DNA of 64,000 nt from Vibrio sp. HA2012 (GTDB lineage Bacteria > Pseudomonadota > Gammaproteobacteria > Enterobacterales > Vibrionaceae), in contig NZ_PFXK01000007.1 in the NCBI RefSeq assembly GCF_002812955.1, positions 1 through 64,000 of the forward strand. Direction: 5' to 3'. A model generated the notes under the pieces. It was given only the letters and a program-made list of their open reading frames with translations. It searched no databases and had not been told where the DNA came from. The stretch's first letter is position 1; each line of letters opens with the position of its first letter. A program made the position numbers and the translations under genes. Positions 16,940-26,701 of this stretch are shown one piece after another.

Positions 16940-19786
16940 TTACTTCAGCCATTTATCCCAGTTTTTCGTCACACAGGCTCTCTGCTCCGTAAAACGGGAT
17001 TCATCCACATCGGCATCCCGGTTCAGCAGGTTACGGTGATGAATCTCATTACGAATCGAGGTATACGCTTGTGTCAGGGCTGTGGCTTCATCTTCGCTTA
17101 AAATAGACTGCTGTTGCATCAACTCAAAAATCCGTACGTTATCAGACCACCGGGTCAGGCCGGGGTTCCCGTGACTGAAGCGCAGAACCAGATACTGAGC
17201 CAGAAACTCCACATCGGTAATGCCCCCCAGATCCTGTTTCAGCATAAAGCGTCCGGATTTTTTGCCGCCAAGGTGTTCACGCATCTTCTCCCGCATACTG
17301 ACCACTTCCTGCTTCAGCGTTGCCTCATTACGGGGGAGACATAATACCCGGTGACGAATATCCGTAAATGCCTGACCAATGATGCTGTCCCCGTACAGCA
17401 TTCTGGCCCGAACCAGTGCCTGATGTTCCCAGGTCCAGGCCTCTTTGTGCTGATAGTCATCAAACGTTTCTGCCGAGCCAACCAGTAGCCCCGATGCACC
17501 GGATGGCCGCAGCCGGGTATCCACTTCATACAAAATACCGGATGCTGTCCGGGCAGAAAAAATATGGATGATGCGCTGTACCAGCCGCAGATAGAACTGA
17601 CGGCCATCGATCTCTTTTTTACCGTCGGTATACACATCAGCAGGACAGTCATGCAGAAAGACCAGATCGAGATCCGAGTTATATCCCAGCTCCCAGCCAC
17701 CGACTTTGCCATAGCCGATCACGGCAAATCCCCGGCCTTCCCGATCCTTCAGATGACGGGGTTCGCCATACTTCTCCCGTACCTGCAGCCACGCCTGATT
17801 CAGTACGGCTTCCACAATAGCTTCGGCCAGATAGGTTAAGTGATCACTCACTTTCATTACCGGCAATACACCAGCGATATCGGCAGCGGCAATACGCAGA
17901 ATACAGGTCTGCTTAAACTGCCGCAGTGCCTCCATCTGCTGCTCCATATCGTCTTCCGGTATCCGCGCCAGATAGTCCCGCAGTTCGGATTTATAGGATT
18001 CCAGCGGCACCGGATTATAAAGCTGCTTGGGATCCAGCAGTTCATCCAGCAGGATCGGATACCGACTCAGCTGCTCTGAGATCATCGGACTGGCAGTACA
18101 CAGGTGTACCAATTGCGTCAAGGCTGCCGGGTTCTCTTCCAACAGTTCCAGATAGGCCGTCCGGGTAACAATACGGTACAGCAGGTGCAGCACCCGGGAC
18201 AGGCCATAGCAAGCATCCGGATGAGCAAATACCGCCTGAAAGACCTTAGGCATCAGACGGTTCAGCACCTCCCGGCCTCGTGGTCCCAGTGTTTTCTTGG
18301 CGATATCATCTTTAAAGCGGGTGATCGTCTGCTGATCGGCTTGGGCACTGTCACTGTGCAGATCTTCACGCAAAACGTGTTCAATCACTTCAGGTTTATG
18401 CACCATGTCCCACAGTTCAGAAAAGTGCTGCGCTACCGGCGACGATTCTTCATCCTCCTCACCGATCAGGGCTTCAAATACCGTATGAACACGATGCATA
18501 TGCAGTTGTACCGCTTCCAGCAATTCACTCCATGTCGGATAGCCCATGGCAAAAGCAAGCTTATACTGCTCACTGTCGCTATCGGGCAGCGTCTGAGTCT
18601 GTTTATCCCCCATCGCCTGCAGCAGGTTTTCCAGCTTTCGTAAAAAACGATAACCGTCTTCCAGCCGGGTCACTTCATCCGCCTTCAGCAGTTCCAGCGC
18701 CCGGATCGCCGTCAGGGTTTCCAGCAGTCCCCGCTTTCTCAGGCTCGGCTCCCGGCCACCGCGGATAAGCTGAAACACCTGAGCGATAAATTCCACTTCA
18801 CGGATCCCACCGGGACCCAGTTTAATATTGTTATGCAAGCCTCTGCGGCGAACCTCGCTGGAGATCATCGACTTCATCCGGCGCAAAGCCTGAATGGCAC
18901 TGAAATCGATATAACGCCGGAATACAAACGGACGCAGCATCTGACGCAGTTCCTGATATTGCGGATACATTTCCCGTCCCATCACCCGGGCCTTAATCAT
19001 GGCGTAGCGTTCCCAGTCGCGCCCCTGTTCCTGATAGTAATCTTCAATCGCGGCGTAACTCATTACCAGAGGCCCGCTGTCACCAAAAGGTCTTAAACGC
19101 ATATCCACCCGGTAACAGAAACCGTCTGGTGTCTGCTGATCCAGCGCCTTGATGATTCGCTGCCCGAGACGGGTAAAGAACTGTGCATTGGCAATGCTGC
19201 GCCGGGCTCCCTGGGTTTCACCATTTTCCGGATAGGTAAAGATCAGATCGATATCGGAGGAAAAGTTCAGTTCACCGCCCCCCAGTTTTCCCATACCGAT
19301 AATCAGCATCGGCTGAGCTTCCCCATCGGCATTACAGGGGGTTCCCCACTCCTGACAACAACACTGATACTGCCAGCGGTAGGTTTCAAAGATCATCGCT
19401 TCGGCCAGTGCGGAGATATGCGTAAGGCTCTCCTCCAGAGACCAGTCACTCAGAAAATCATGCCATGCAATACAGGCCATCTCCCGACGACGGAACTCAC
19501 GCAGCACACGGTTACCACTGGCTTCATCGGCGCAGTTTTGCAGCCCGGTCTGCAAAGCATCCCGGTATCCATCGGCACGACAGCCGTTTTCCAGCATGAC
19601 AGGAAAACGGCTGCACAGCTCATCATCACTATTAAAAGCGTCCTGCACAAACGTGCTGAGAGCCAGTACCCGCTGCAACTGAATCTGCCGGTTTTCCGGC
19701 CACTGGCTGATAATATCCTGTGCCGACTGACGAAGCCGGGCAAAAGCCGCTGCCGCCTCAGTCTGTAGTTGTTCTGGTAGTACCAT
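16940..19786 (-). CDS. glnE: Glutamine synthetase adenylyltransferase / deadenylase
   Basis: GlnE adds and removes AMP on glutamine synthetase in response to PII proteins and glutamine. The two catalytic domains are both intact: the N-terminal one has GMGKLGGGELNFSSDIDLIF, the C-terminal one GYGKVGGWELGYNSDLDLVF, each with the paired Asp residues of nucleotidyltransferases. The start used is the ATG at 19786 (948 residues, like E. coli's 946), with AGGA 8 bases upstream; an ATG at 19819 has no visible ribosome binding site. It lies 120 bases upstream of hldE. Confidence 0.96.
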   Translation of the reverse strand: MVLPEQLQTEAAAAFARLRQSAQDIISQWPENRQIQLQRVLALSTFVQDAFNSDDELCSRFPVMLENGCRADGYRDALQTGLQNCADEASGNRVLREFRRREMACIAWHDFLSDWSLEESLTHISALAEAMIFETYRWQYQCCCQEWGTPCNADGEAQPMLIIGMGKLGGGELNFSSDIDLIFTYPENGETQGARRSIANAQFFTRLGQRIIKALDQQTPDGFCYRVDMRLRPFGDSGPLVMSYAAIEDYYQEQGRDWERYAMIKARVMGREMYPQYQELRQMLRPFVFRRYIDFSAIQALRRMKSMISSEVRRRGLHNNIKLGPGGIREVEFIAQVFQLIRGGREPSLRKRGLLETLTAIRALELLKADEVTRLEDGYRFLRKLENLLQAMGDKQTQTLPDSDSEQYKLAFAMGYPTWSELLEAVQLHMHRVHTVFEALIGEEDEESSPVAQHFSELWDMVHKPEVIEHVLREDLHSDSAQADQQTITRFKDDIAKKTLGPRGREVLNRLMPKVFQAVFAHPDACYGLSRVLHLLYRIVTRTAYLELLEENPAALTQLVHLCTASPMISEQLSRYPILLDELLDPKQLYNPVPLESYKSELRDYLARIPEDDMEQQMEALRQFKQTCILRIAAADIAGVLPVMKVSDHLTYLAEAIVEAVLNQAWLQVREKYGEPRHLKDREGRGFAVIGYGKVGGWELGYNSDLDLVFLHDCPADVYTDGKKEIDGRQFYLRLVQRIIHIFSARTASGILYEVDTRLRPSGASGLLVGSAETFDDYQHKEAWTWEHQALVRARMLYGDSIIGQAFTDIRHRVLCLPRNEATLKQEVVSMREKMREHLGGKKSGRFMLKQDLGGITDVEFLAQYLVLRFSHGNPGLTRWSDNVRIFELMQQQSILSEDEATALTQAYTSIRNEIHHRNLLNRDADVDESRFTEQRACVTKNWDKWLK

Positions 19787-19833
19787 GTCACATTCCTGAT
19801 TAAATGCCTGATGGGTCATGTGGTTACTTTAGC

Positions 19834-19868
19834 AATAAAAAACGCCCGCTAAAAATAGAGCGGGCGTT
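19834..19868 (-). terminator. Rho-independent terminator after the chemoreceptor gene
   Basis: On the minus strand AACGCCCGCT/AGCGGGCGTT (arms 19859-19868 and 19841-19850) is followed by TTTTATTG. It lies about 20 bases past the chemoreceptor stop and just upstream of glnE. Confidence 0.92.
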
Positions 19869-19889
19869 CTGCTTAACGTTTTTATTAAA

Positions 19890-21488
19890 TCAGACCTTAA
19901 ATGACTGGATCTTCTTCTCCAGCTCTTCGGCGTTATGCTGCATGATTTCTGATGTTTCCAGCAGTTCACTCACCACAGTCACCGAAGCTTCTACCAGCTC
20001 GCGGACATTAGTCAGGTTCTGGTTCATTTCTTCCGCAACGCTGCTCTGTTCACCGGCTGCCGTGGCAATATGGAAATTCATCTCGTTGATCTGCTCAACC
20101 TGAGCCACGATGCCATCCAGTTCATGTCCGGCATTATTCACCAGCTCAACCCCTTCCGCTGCTTCAACCACACTTTTTTCCATCAACTCTACCGCAGAAT
20201 TAGCGCTGGACTGAAGCTGGGAGATCATTTCCTGAATCTCAACAGTGGCAGATTGGGTACGCTGAGCCAGATTACGTACTTCATCGGCAACCACAGCAAA
20301 ACCACGTCCGGCCTCACCGGCGCGGGCAGCTTCAATAGCGGCATTCAATGCCAGCAGGTTGGTCTGCTCTGAGATCCCCTGAATCGTACCGACAACACTG
20401 CCGATCGCTTCAACGCGCTCTTCTACCTGATTCACCGCATTGGCCGATTCAGCAATATCCGTAGACAACTCACTCATCTTACCGACGCTGTTCTGCACAA
20501 ATTCCTGACCGGTTCGGGCCTGCTCTGAGGCACTTTCCGTGACGGAAGAGGCATTGCGCGCATGTTCTGCCACTGTCTGTACGGTCGACGTCATTTCACT
20601 CATGGCGGTAGCCAGCTGGTCGATTTCAGCAAACTCTTCCTGTGCCGACTCTTTGGTTTCCGACATGCTCAATGTCATCACTTCGGTCAGTGCGGACAGT
20701 TCCTGAGAGGAGTCCGTCTGGGCTTTAATCAATTCCTGCAACTGGCGACGGGTTACTTCGAGCTCTCTCGCCAGATCACCGTATTCATCTTTACAGTCCA
20801 TCAGGATTGGTTTGGACAGATCCCGGTTTGCCATACTCTTAATGCTGGAACCGACATACTGAGTCTGACGCAGCATGACTTTCGATGCGGTCAGCAAAAT
20901 GGCGACAAATACCACCAGCATAATCAGCGTTTGCCAGACAACTTGTACGATGTAGCCATCATAGTGAGACTGTGCCACTTCTTCATTCTGTGAAGCCACC
21001 ACAACCCAGTCGGCGTTTTTCAGTTTTATTGCATGCTCAAAACGCTTACCGCCTTGCAGAACAAATCCGGTTCCGGATGTGGCATTCTTGATGATCTGAG
21101 CAACGGACTGACCGTTATCGGTCTGGGTTTTAAGGTTATTTAAGGAAGAGACACCAGGCAGGCCGATTATTTTCCCGCTCCCCAGTTCCACCAGATAAGA
21201 GTAGTGCTTGTTATCATTTTCTCCGGCGATATCTGCAAAGGCTTTTTCGGCCATTGCCGGTTCAGCCTTTGTTGCCAGAATATGGTCCAGAAATTTAGCA
21301 CCGGCCTGAGAAACGTCCTGAGCCTGATGCTTCTGTACCGAAATTACCGACTGATAGAAGGTATGAGCATCCCATAACTGCTTCCCTATCAGAACCAGGC
21401 AACTGAACACCACCAGCATAACCAGCTTCGGAACCAGGCGAATATCGGTAATGATTCTTTCCCATGGCTTTATTTTCATACCTGCCAT
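19890..21488 (-). CDS. Methyl-accepting chemotaxis protein with periplasmic sensor
   Basis: This 532-residue membrane chemoreceptor signals to CheA. A membrane helix (about 18-36) is followed by a periplasmic domain of about 140 residues that looks like a single Cache-type sensor (ending [15 protein letters not shown]), a second helix (about 183-203), a HAMP-like linker and the cytoplasmic signalling rod. The hairpin tip reads [35 protein letters not shown] in parts and is fully conserved; Ala/Glu-rich stretches beside it are the likely methylation helices. No C-terminal CheR-docking pentapeptide is seen. GGAG lies 8 bases before the ATG. The ligand cannot be told from sequence. It stands between glnE and ygiF, the same place as in V. 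cholerae as I recall. Confidence 0.93.
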   Translation of the reverse strand: MAGMKIKPWERIITDIRLVPKLVMLVVFSCLVLIGKQLWDAHTFYQSVISVQKHQAQDVSQAGAKFLDHILATKAEPAMAEKAFADIAGENDNKHYSYLVELGSGKIIGLPGVSSLNNLKTQTDNGQSVAQIIKNATSGTGFVLQGGKRFEHAIKLKNADWVVVASQNEEVAQSHYDGYIVQVVWQTLIMLVVFVAILLTASKVMLRQTQYVGSSIKSMANRDLSKPILMDCKDEYGDLARELEVTRRQLQELIKAQTDSSQELSALTEVMTLSMSETKESAQEEFAEIDQLATAMSEMTSTVQTVAEHARNASSVTESASEQARTGQEFVQNSVGKMSELSTDIAESANAVNQVEERVEAIGSVVGTIQGISEQTNLLALNAAIEAARAGEAGRGFAVVADEVRNLAQRTQSATVEIQEMISQLQSSANSAVELMEKSVVEAAEGVELVNNAGHELDGIVAQVEQINEMNFHIATAAGEQSSVAEEMNQNLTNVRELVEASVTVVSELLETSEIMQHNAEELEKKIQSFKV

Positions 21489-21979
21489 TATCTCTTCTCC
21501 ACTTTGTCAACCTCAAAAGACTCCAGGATGCAGAAGTGCCTGCAGCTGCTATATCATGCATATAAAGAGTCAAACTATGCTTTGCTATGCATTTATTTCG
21601 AGCCTCGTATCAAAACATCATACCAAAACAATTCCGGCTAACTGAGCTGAATATTACTATTCTCTTAATTCTTGTTATGATTTGTGATCTCTGCATGACT
21701 GCCTGCTCTGCTCAGTAAGCTGCCTATACCCCTATCGGCATCACTACAGTTTACTGAAGTCTTTTTATTCACTATTAGAGGTAACTCCCATAACAGCGAA
21801 ACAGGAAAGACCCGCACAAAAAAACCGAGCCACACAATGAAGAAAGAGCCGCATGCCAAATTAACCTTAAAAACAGGATCCAGGGACGACTTCGGCATAT
21901 CTATTAGTCTAGTCGTAAAAAGCAGAAAGGGAGAAACCTTCCGGCCTCTCCCTTTGCAATGATCATATAGCCAATAGTG
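21489..21979. other. 491-base intergenic region between the chemoreceptor and ygiF
   Basis: I see no supported gene here. At 21915-21955 a terminator for ygiF (minus strand) is visible: stem AAAGGGAGA/TCTCCCTTT (arms 21947-21955 and 21926-21934, 12-base loop), followed by CTGCTTTTTA. The rest must hold the chemoreceptor promoter. A possible 77-codon minus-strand frame at 21665-21898 lacks a ribosome binding site. The gap is long enough for a small RNA, but nothing marks one directly. Confidence 0.6.
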
Positions 21980-23497
21980 TTAATGAAGCCAGTATGGCAG
22001 CGCCTCCAGACCGATCAGCCGGGTTTGTTCCATCGCATGTAATATGGAGTTTTCCTGACGGGCAATCCATTTTTCCAGTTGGGTACGCTCTTCATCTTCC
22101 AGCTCTTCCACCAGCAATTGCAGCGGAGACAGGGTCAGTAAATCATCGATCCCCTGTTGTAAATCAGCCCATGGCATGCGGAAGGCATCCCGCTGATCCA
22201 GATCATAAATAGAAGCAAAGCAGATACCGGTATACATGTTGCGCATCAGACGGTATTCCTGATCGATGTAATCCTGACATTTCAGGGTAACCGCCAGCGG
22301 AAAAGCGTCCTGCAAATCAGTCCAGGTGCGGTCGAGTTGTTTCTGTGAAAAACGGGGAATGCGCTTCGCCATTTTTTCACGGGCCTTTTCATCTAAAAAT
22401 GGCTGCCAGCCCCGGGACAGTAGCCAGCGGCTTAAATCCAGCAACAAACCGGCATAACGGGCAGACTGTAGCAGTGTCATGGTCTGCTCCCGGGATGGAA
22501 GCTGATCCCGCTGTTCTTTCAGCCGTTGCAACAGCCACTTACGGGCATCCAGTTTACGCAGGATGTGACCTTTATCTTCACACAAACTGTCAATATGTAC
22601 GGCGGTTTTAAGCCAGCTCAGTTCCTGATCCAGCCATTTCAGCTCCTGACGCAGGATAGCACTCGCCCGTCGGGGAACAATCCCGCCAAAAACAGTCAGG
22701 ATCTGACGAATAAAGGAGATGGCCTTGCTGATCTCAAGCAATGCTTCAAGCGAATCACGCTCAAAAAAGATCTGTTCATGGTAATGCCAGTGAGACAATG
22801 CATGTTCCAGTGACTTAATAAAGCAGGTTTCAACCGAATCGTCCGTTTGTGTGTCGACCAGAGGCAATTCTTTAACCAGATCACCTTCATATCCCTGAGC
22901 CAGACGGTAACCACGCGCAGCCTTACTCAGATTCGCCAGACGGACGCCTCCCCCTTCACTGATAATGCGTGCCAGTGTAAACAGCGATTCTGTCTGACCG
23001 GATTTCAGCTCCAGTTCCACTTCAGACATCGGCTCTTCTTTTTCTCCGGCAACGACATGCCCAAGGTCAAAAGCCACCTCTATCTGGCTACCGTCCGGCA
23101 TACCGATAAGCCACTGTTCACGGGTAAAGTTGGTCGAAAAAAGAGGAAGAAGTTCAGCTTGCAGTGCTTCAGGAGATTTACTGTCGGGCCAGATATCTGT
23201 TGGGTGAAGGGATAAATCGGGGAAGTTATTCGTGTGTTCGGCATTAAACTCCGGCCTCTGATGCAGGCCAGCAACGACCCGCCCCGAGGTTTTTACCGTC
23301 TGAACAAACACATCATCAAAACGTCGGATACGCAAACCGATATCATGCTGGCGCAACCAGTTGTCAGGAGTATCAAAATAAGTATTTCCAAGATCTCTGC
23401 AACTGTGCTGAAGAATTTTAGCGTCGGCGATTTTTAACTTTAACTGCTCTGAAAAATCGGGGGATACAAAAAACTTCAGTTCTATCTCGGTTTCCAT
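21980..23497 (-). CDS. ygiF: Inorganic triphosphatase YgiF (CYTH and CHAD domains)
   Basis: This 505-residue protein belongs to the YgiF family; E. coli YgiF hydrolyses inorganic triphosphate. The N-terminal CYTH domain starts METEIELKF, carrying the ExExK signature, with further acidic strands up to about residue 200. The C-terminal CHAD domain (about 220-480) is helical with many basic residues and is thought to bind polyphosphate. A terminator follows. It is divergent from the DUF47-pitA phosphate transport genes, which may point to a shared role in phosphate handling; this is inference. Confidence 0.92.
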   Translation of the reverse strand: METEIELKFFVSPDFSEQLKLKIADAKILQHSCRDLGNTYFDTPDNWLRQHDIGLRIRRFDDVFVQTVKTSGRVVAGLHQRPEFNAEHTNNFPDLSLHPTDIWPDSKSPEALQAELLPLFSTNFTREQWLIGMPDGSQIEVAFDLGHVVAGEKEEPMSEVELELKSGQTESLFTLARIISEGGGVRLANLSKAARGYRLAQGYEGDLVKELPLVDTQTDDSVETCFIKSLEHALSHWHYHEQIFFERDSLEALLEISKAISFIRQILTVFGGIVPRRASAILRQELKWLDQELSWLKTAVHIDSLCEDKGHILRKLDARKWLLQRLKEQRDQLPSREQTMTLLQSARYAGLLLDLSRWLLSRGWQPFLDEKAREKMAKRIPRFSQKQLDRTWTDLQDAFPLAVTLKCQDYIDQEYRLMRNMYTGICFASIYDLDQRDAFRMPWADLQQGIDDLLTLSPLQLLVEELEDEERTQLEKWIARQENSILHAMEQTRLIGLEALPYWLH

Positions 23498-23751
23498 TAG
23501 TTCTACCTTTTTGGGACGATGGCAACAGGATATTGCCTAATCACTGTCTCGGCAAGATCCGAAACCCGTTTTATCACGACAAAATTGTCCCGAAGCTGAG
23601 AGGGTTACACCAATAAACACCCCATACATGATCTAAAACAGTTTTAAAGATGAATTTATTCGGTTACCATGCGCACCTTTATAGCCATCGTACAACAATT
23701 CACCATAGAGTGACTGTTCTTTTTAGGGTTATATTTTTAGGTTTAAACACC

Positions 23752-24432
23752 ATGCCAGTAAATACCATTATGGGGTTGTTTGCAAAGTCCCCAATCAAAC
23801 CTTTGCAACGCCACGTTATGTGCGTCAATGAGTGCTGTTCCCATCTGGTGGACTTCTTTGAAGCCTGTCACCAGAATGACTGGAAAAAAGCGGAAGAGAT
23901 CCGCCGCACAATTTCTCAGTTGGAGAAAGATGCTGATGTACTGAAACGTGAGATCCGTCTTAAGCTGCCTAGTGGCCTGTTTATGCCCGTCAACCGTACT
24001 GATCTGCTCAGTCTGCTGACTCAACAGGACAAACTGGCTAACCTTGCCAAAGATATTGCCGGCCGGGTTGTTGGACGTGAACTGCAAATTCCGGCTCCTC
24101 TTCAGGACAATTTTATCGCTTATCTGAAGCGTTGTCTTGACGCCGCTGCTCAGGCTCAGACTGTGATCAGCGAGCTGGATGAACTGCTGGAAACCGGATT
24201 CCGGGGACGAGAAGTCACTCTGGTTGCAGAAATGATTCACCAGTTAGATGAAATAGAAGACGACACTGATTTGATGCAGATCGGCCTTCGCCAGCAATTG
24301 ATGGCAATCGAATCTGAATACAATCCTATCGACGTCATTTTCTTATATAAAATTCTCGAGTGGGTCGGTGGTATTGCCGATCAGGCCCAGCGCGTTGGTT
24401 CGCGTCTGGAAATGATGCTTGCCCGTTCATAG
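23752..24432 (+). CDS. DUF47 (PhoU-like) protein paired with the phosphate transporter
   Basis: This 226-residue helical protein belongs to the DUF47/TIGR00153 family, distant relatives of PhoU that are usually encoded next to Pit transporters and probably regulate them. It begins MPVNTIMGLFAKSPIKPLQRH, with FAKSPI typical of the family. It ends AQRVGSRLEMMLARS. An in-frame ATG at 23650 would add 34 residues that look unrelated to the family, so the ATG at 23752 is used despite a weak ribosome binding site. pitA follows 123 bases downstream, with a small ORF between them. No Pho box is visible upstream. Confidence 0.9.
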   Translation: MPVNTIMGLFAKSPIKPLQRHVMCVNECCSHLVDFFEACHQNDWKKAEEIRRTISQLEKDADVLKREIRLKLPSGLFMPVNRTDLLSLLTQQDKLANLAKDIAGRVVGRELQIPAPLQDNFIAYLKRCLDAAAQAQTVISELDELLETGFRGREVTLVAEMIHQLDEIEDDTDLMQIGLRQQLMAIESEYNPIDVIFLYKILEWVGGIADQAQRVGSRLEMMLARS

Positions 24433-24448
24433 TTAATCCGGAGAGGAC

Positions 24449-24547
24449 ATGAAACTCTCGCTTAAGCCTGGAGCCGCCTTAACACTAAGCTGGCTTCCAT
24501 GCTTTTTCGCGTGTTTTAATTCTCTGTTTTTGTTATCCAACAACTAG
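24449..24547 (+). CDS. Putative 32-residue hydrophobic small protein or leader peptide before pitA
   Basis: A 33-codon frame starts with ATG at 24449, preceded by GGAGAGGAC, a very good ribosome binding site. It begins MKLSLKPGAALTLSWL, continues hydrophobic (PCFFACFNSLFLLS) and ends with two Asn. It has a short basic N-terminus and one membrane-helix-like segment. Its TAG stop overlaps the TAGG that probably serves as the pitA ribosome binding site, and it ends 8 bases before the pitA ATG. Translation could therefore couple to pitA. I do not recognise it; it may be a small membrane protein, a leader peptide, or chance. Conservation in related genomes would decide. Confidence 0.45.
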   Translation: MKLSLKPGAALTLSWLPCFFACFNSLFLLSNN

Positions 24548-24555
24548 GTATTACC

Positions 24556-25815
24556 ATGGATATCCTTGCAAACTACGGCACCATAATTATTTTTGCTGCC
24601 GCGATATTTGGCTTTTTAATGGCCATCGGTATTGGTGCAAATGACGTTGCCAATGCAATGGGCACCTCTGTAGGTTCCAAAGCTCTTACCGTTAAACAAG
24701 CTATTGTTATTGCGATGATCTTCGAATTCGCCGGTGCCTATCTTGCCGGTGGTGAGGTGACAGACACCATACGTAAAGGTGTGATTGAAACCTCTCTGTT
24801 TATCGACCAGCCTGACATCCTGATTTTTGGTATGATGTCTGCCCTGCTTGCTGCAGGCACCTGGCTGCTGCTGGCTTCCTACATGGGCTGGCCGGTTTCA
24901 ACCACCCACTCCATTATCGGTGCCATCATAGGTTTTGCCTGTGTTTCCGTCGGCACAGAAGCCGTCGACTGGAGCTCTGTTCAGGGCATTGTCGGCAGTT
25001 GGATCATCACACCGATTATTTCCGGTCTGTTTGCTTACCTTATTTTCGCCAGTGCTCAGCGTCTGATCTTTGATACGGAAACACCGCTGCTGAATGCCAA
25101 ACGCTTCGTCCCTGTGTATATGTTTATCACCACACTGGTGATTGCTCTGGTTACGATTAAGAAAGGTCTGAAACACGTCGGCTTACACCTTTCAACCACG
25201 GAAGCCTGGATATGGTCAGCCATCGTATCGGCGATTGTGATGATCGGCGGCTATATCTACATTCAGATGAAATTCTCTAAAAATGCTGAAGAACGCGGCT
25301 TTGCCGGTGTAGAAAAAATCTTCAGTATCCTGATGGTAATCACTGCCTGTGCCATGGCATTTGCGCATGGTTCCAACGATGTGGCCAATGCTATTGGGCC
25401 GCTTTCCGCCGTTGTTTCGACTGTCCAGCACATGGGCGAAATCACCGCGAAAAGTGAAATCGCATGGTGGATCCTGCCTCTGGGCGGCTTAGGTATCGTC
25501 GTCGGTCTCGCAACCATGGGACACAAAGTAATGGCAACCGTGGGAACAGGTATTACCGAACTGACACCAAGCCGTGGCTTTGCTGCACAGCTGGCAACCG
25601 CCAGTACCGTGGTTCTGGCATCGGGTACAGGCCTGCCGATTTCGACAACACAGACTCTGGTCGGTGCCGTCCTCGGTGTTGGTTTTGCCCGTGGTATCGC
25701 AGCTCTGAACATGGGTGTTGTCAGAAACATTGTGGCGTCATGGGTCGTTACCCTGCCAGCCGGTGCACTGCTGGCCGTCATCTTCTTCTACATGCTTGAA
25801 AGTCTGTTCGTATAA
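24556..25815 (+). CDS. pitA: Low-affinity inorganic phosphate transporter (PiT family)
   Basis: This 419-residue inner membrane protein moves phosphate (as a metal-phosphate complex) with protons or Na+. It has about ten membrane segments and the two inverted PiT signature repeats: GANDVANAMGTSVGSKALT near residue 30 and HGSNDVANAIGPLSAV near 275. The GWPVSTTHSIIGA and GLPISTTQTLVGA motifs are further paired repeats. The length is that of the short Pit type. It follows the DUF47 gene and ends at a terminator, so the two are probably one unit. Confidence 0.95.
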   Translation: MDILANYGTIIIFAAAIFGFLMAIGIGANDVANAMGTSVGSKALTVKQAIVIAMIFEFAGAYLAGGEVTDTIRKGVIETSLFIDQPDILIFGMMSALLAAGTWLLLASYMGWPVSTTHSIIGAIIGFACVSVGTEAVDWSSVQGIVGSWIITPIISGLFAYLIFASAQRLIFDTETPLLNAKRFVPVYMFITTLVIALVTIKKGLKHVGLHLSTTEAWIWSAIVSAIVMIGGYIYIQMKFSKNAEERGFAGVEKIFSILMVITACAMAFAHGSNDVANAIGPLSAVVSTVQHMGEITAKSEIAWWILPLGGLGIVVGLATMGHKVMATVGTGITELTPSRGFAAQLATASTVVLASGTGLPISTTQTLVGAVLGVGFARGIAALNMGVVRNIVASWVVTLPAGALLAVIFFYMLESLFV

Positions 25816-25873
25816 TAGGGTTCTTTCTGAATGACAATGTAAAATTTATGTCATTATTGAATCAATGTTGCAG

Positions 25874-25899
25874 AAAGGGGGAGCTTTGCTCCCCTCTTT
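25874..25899 (+). terminator. Terminator after pitA
   Basis: GGGGAGC/GCTCCCC (25878-25884 and 25888-25894) with a TTT loop is followed by TCTTTAGTT, about 60 bases past the pitA stop. Confidence 0.75.
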
Positions 25900-26022
25900 A
25901 GTTGCACCAAGCCCCGAAACTTTTTACTATTCTCCCCCATAGATACCCAAGCTGTTTCGTCTGCCATGACGGAGAGTTTGAAAACCACCGGATTTCACAA
26001 CAATAATGTTAAGGGATGTACT

Positions 26023-26637
26023 GTGAAAAAACTGTTCTCTTTGGTTCTGTTCATCTGCCTGCTTGTACCAGGGGCCTTTGCCGCTCCGCAATATTATATT
26101 GCTGATAACCTGTTCACCTATATGCATTCAGGCCCAAGTAACCAATACCGTATTATCGGCAGCATTGATGCCGGTGATAAAATCACCCTGACCAATGTCG
26201 ATAAAGACACCGGCTACAGTGAAGTTGTCGATACTAAAGGCCGCAAGGGCTGGGTAGAAAGCCGCTTTGTTACCCGCCAGATCAGCATGGCTGTACGTCT
26301 GCCTATTCTGGAAAAAGAGCTGAAAGATGCCAAAGAAAAACTGGCTCATGCCGAGGAGAATTCCGATCAGGAACAGGCGGGACTGATAGCCTCTCTGGAC
26401 TCACGCAATAAACAGATTGCAGAGCTGGAAAAAAACTATGCAGATATCAGCACAAAACTGACATCATCTCAGACTGAGATCCGTGAATTGCGTGCCCGTC
26501 TGGATACACAGAAAGAAGATCTGCTGCTGAAATACTTTATGTATGGCGGTGGTGTAGCCGGTATTGGTCTGCTGCTGGGTCTGATCCTGCCGCATATTAT
26601 TCCCCGCCGCAGAAAATCACCTAACGGCTGGGCATAA
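26023..26637 (+). CDS. ygiM: SH3-domain membrane protein YgiM
   Basis: This 204-residue protein has a signal peptide (about 1-20), a bacterial SH3 domain (about 25-85, with YTYMHSGPSNQYR- and GWVESRFV-like strands), a coiled coil (about 95-165) and a C-terminal membrane helix (about 175-195) ending in basic residues. This is the YgiM/TIGR04211 architecture; function is unknown, but periplasmic binding to cell wall is likely. The start is GTG at 26023, with AAGGGA 6 bases upstream; an earlier ATG at 25966 would put 19 residues before the signal peptide. Confidence 0.9.
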   Translation: MKKLFSLVLFICLLVPGAFAAPQYYIADNLFTYMHSGPSNQYRIIGSIDAGDKITLTNVDKDTGYSEVVDTKGRKGWVESRFVTRQISMAVRLPILEKELKDAKEKLAHAEENSDQEQAGLIASLDSRNKQIAELEKNYADISTKLTSSQTEIRELRARLDTQKEDLLLKYFMYGGGVAGIGLLLGLILPHIIPRRRKSPNGWA

Positions 26638-26659
26638 TCACTGCCCCTGTTTTTACTCT

Positions 26660-26684
26660 AATGGCCACTATTGTGGCCATTTTC
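26660..26684. terminator. Terminator between convergent ygiM and the gspAB fusion gene
   Basis: AATGGCCAC/GTGGCCATT (26660-26668 and 26673-26681, 4-base loop) is followed by TTC on the plus strand and preceded by a run of T and A. It lies between converging genes and may work in both directions. Confidence 0.7.
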
Positions 26685-26701
26685 AGATAAGGCCGGAAAA
26701 A

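Noticed and set aside
21665..21898. 77-codon frame on the minus strand between the chemoreceptor and ygiF
   Set aside because: No ribosome binding site precedes it and the product resembles no known protein. It may be chance in an AT-rich gap.
23498..23751. Pho box upstream of the DUF47-pitA genes
   Set aside because: I searched by eye for CTGTCAT-type repeats and found none convincing.
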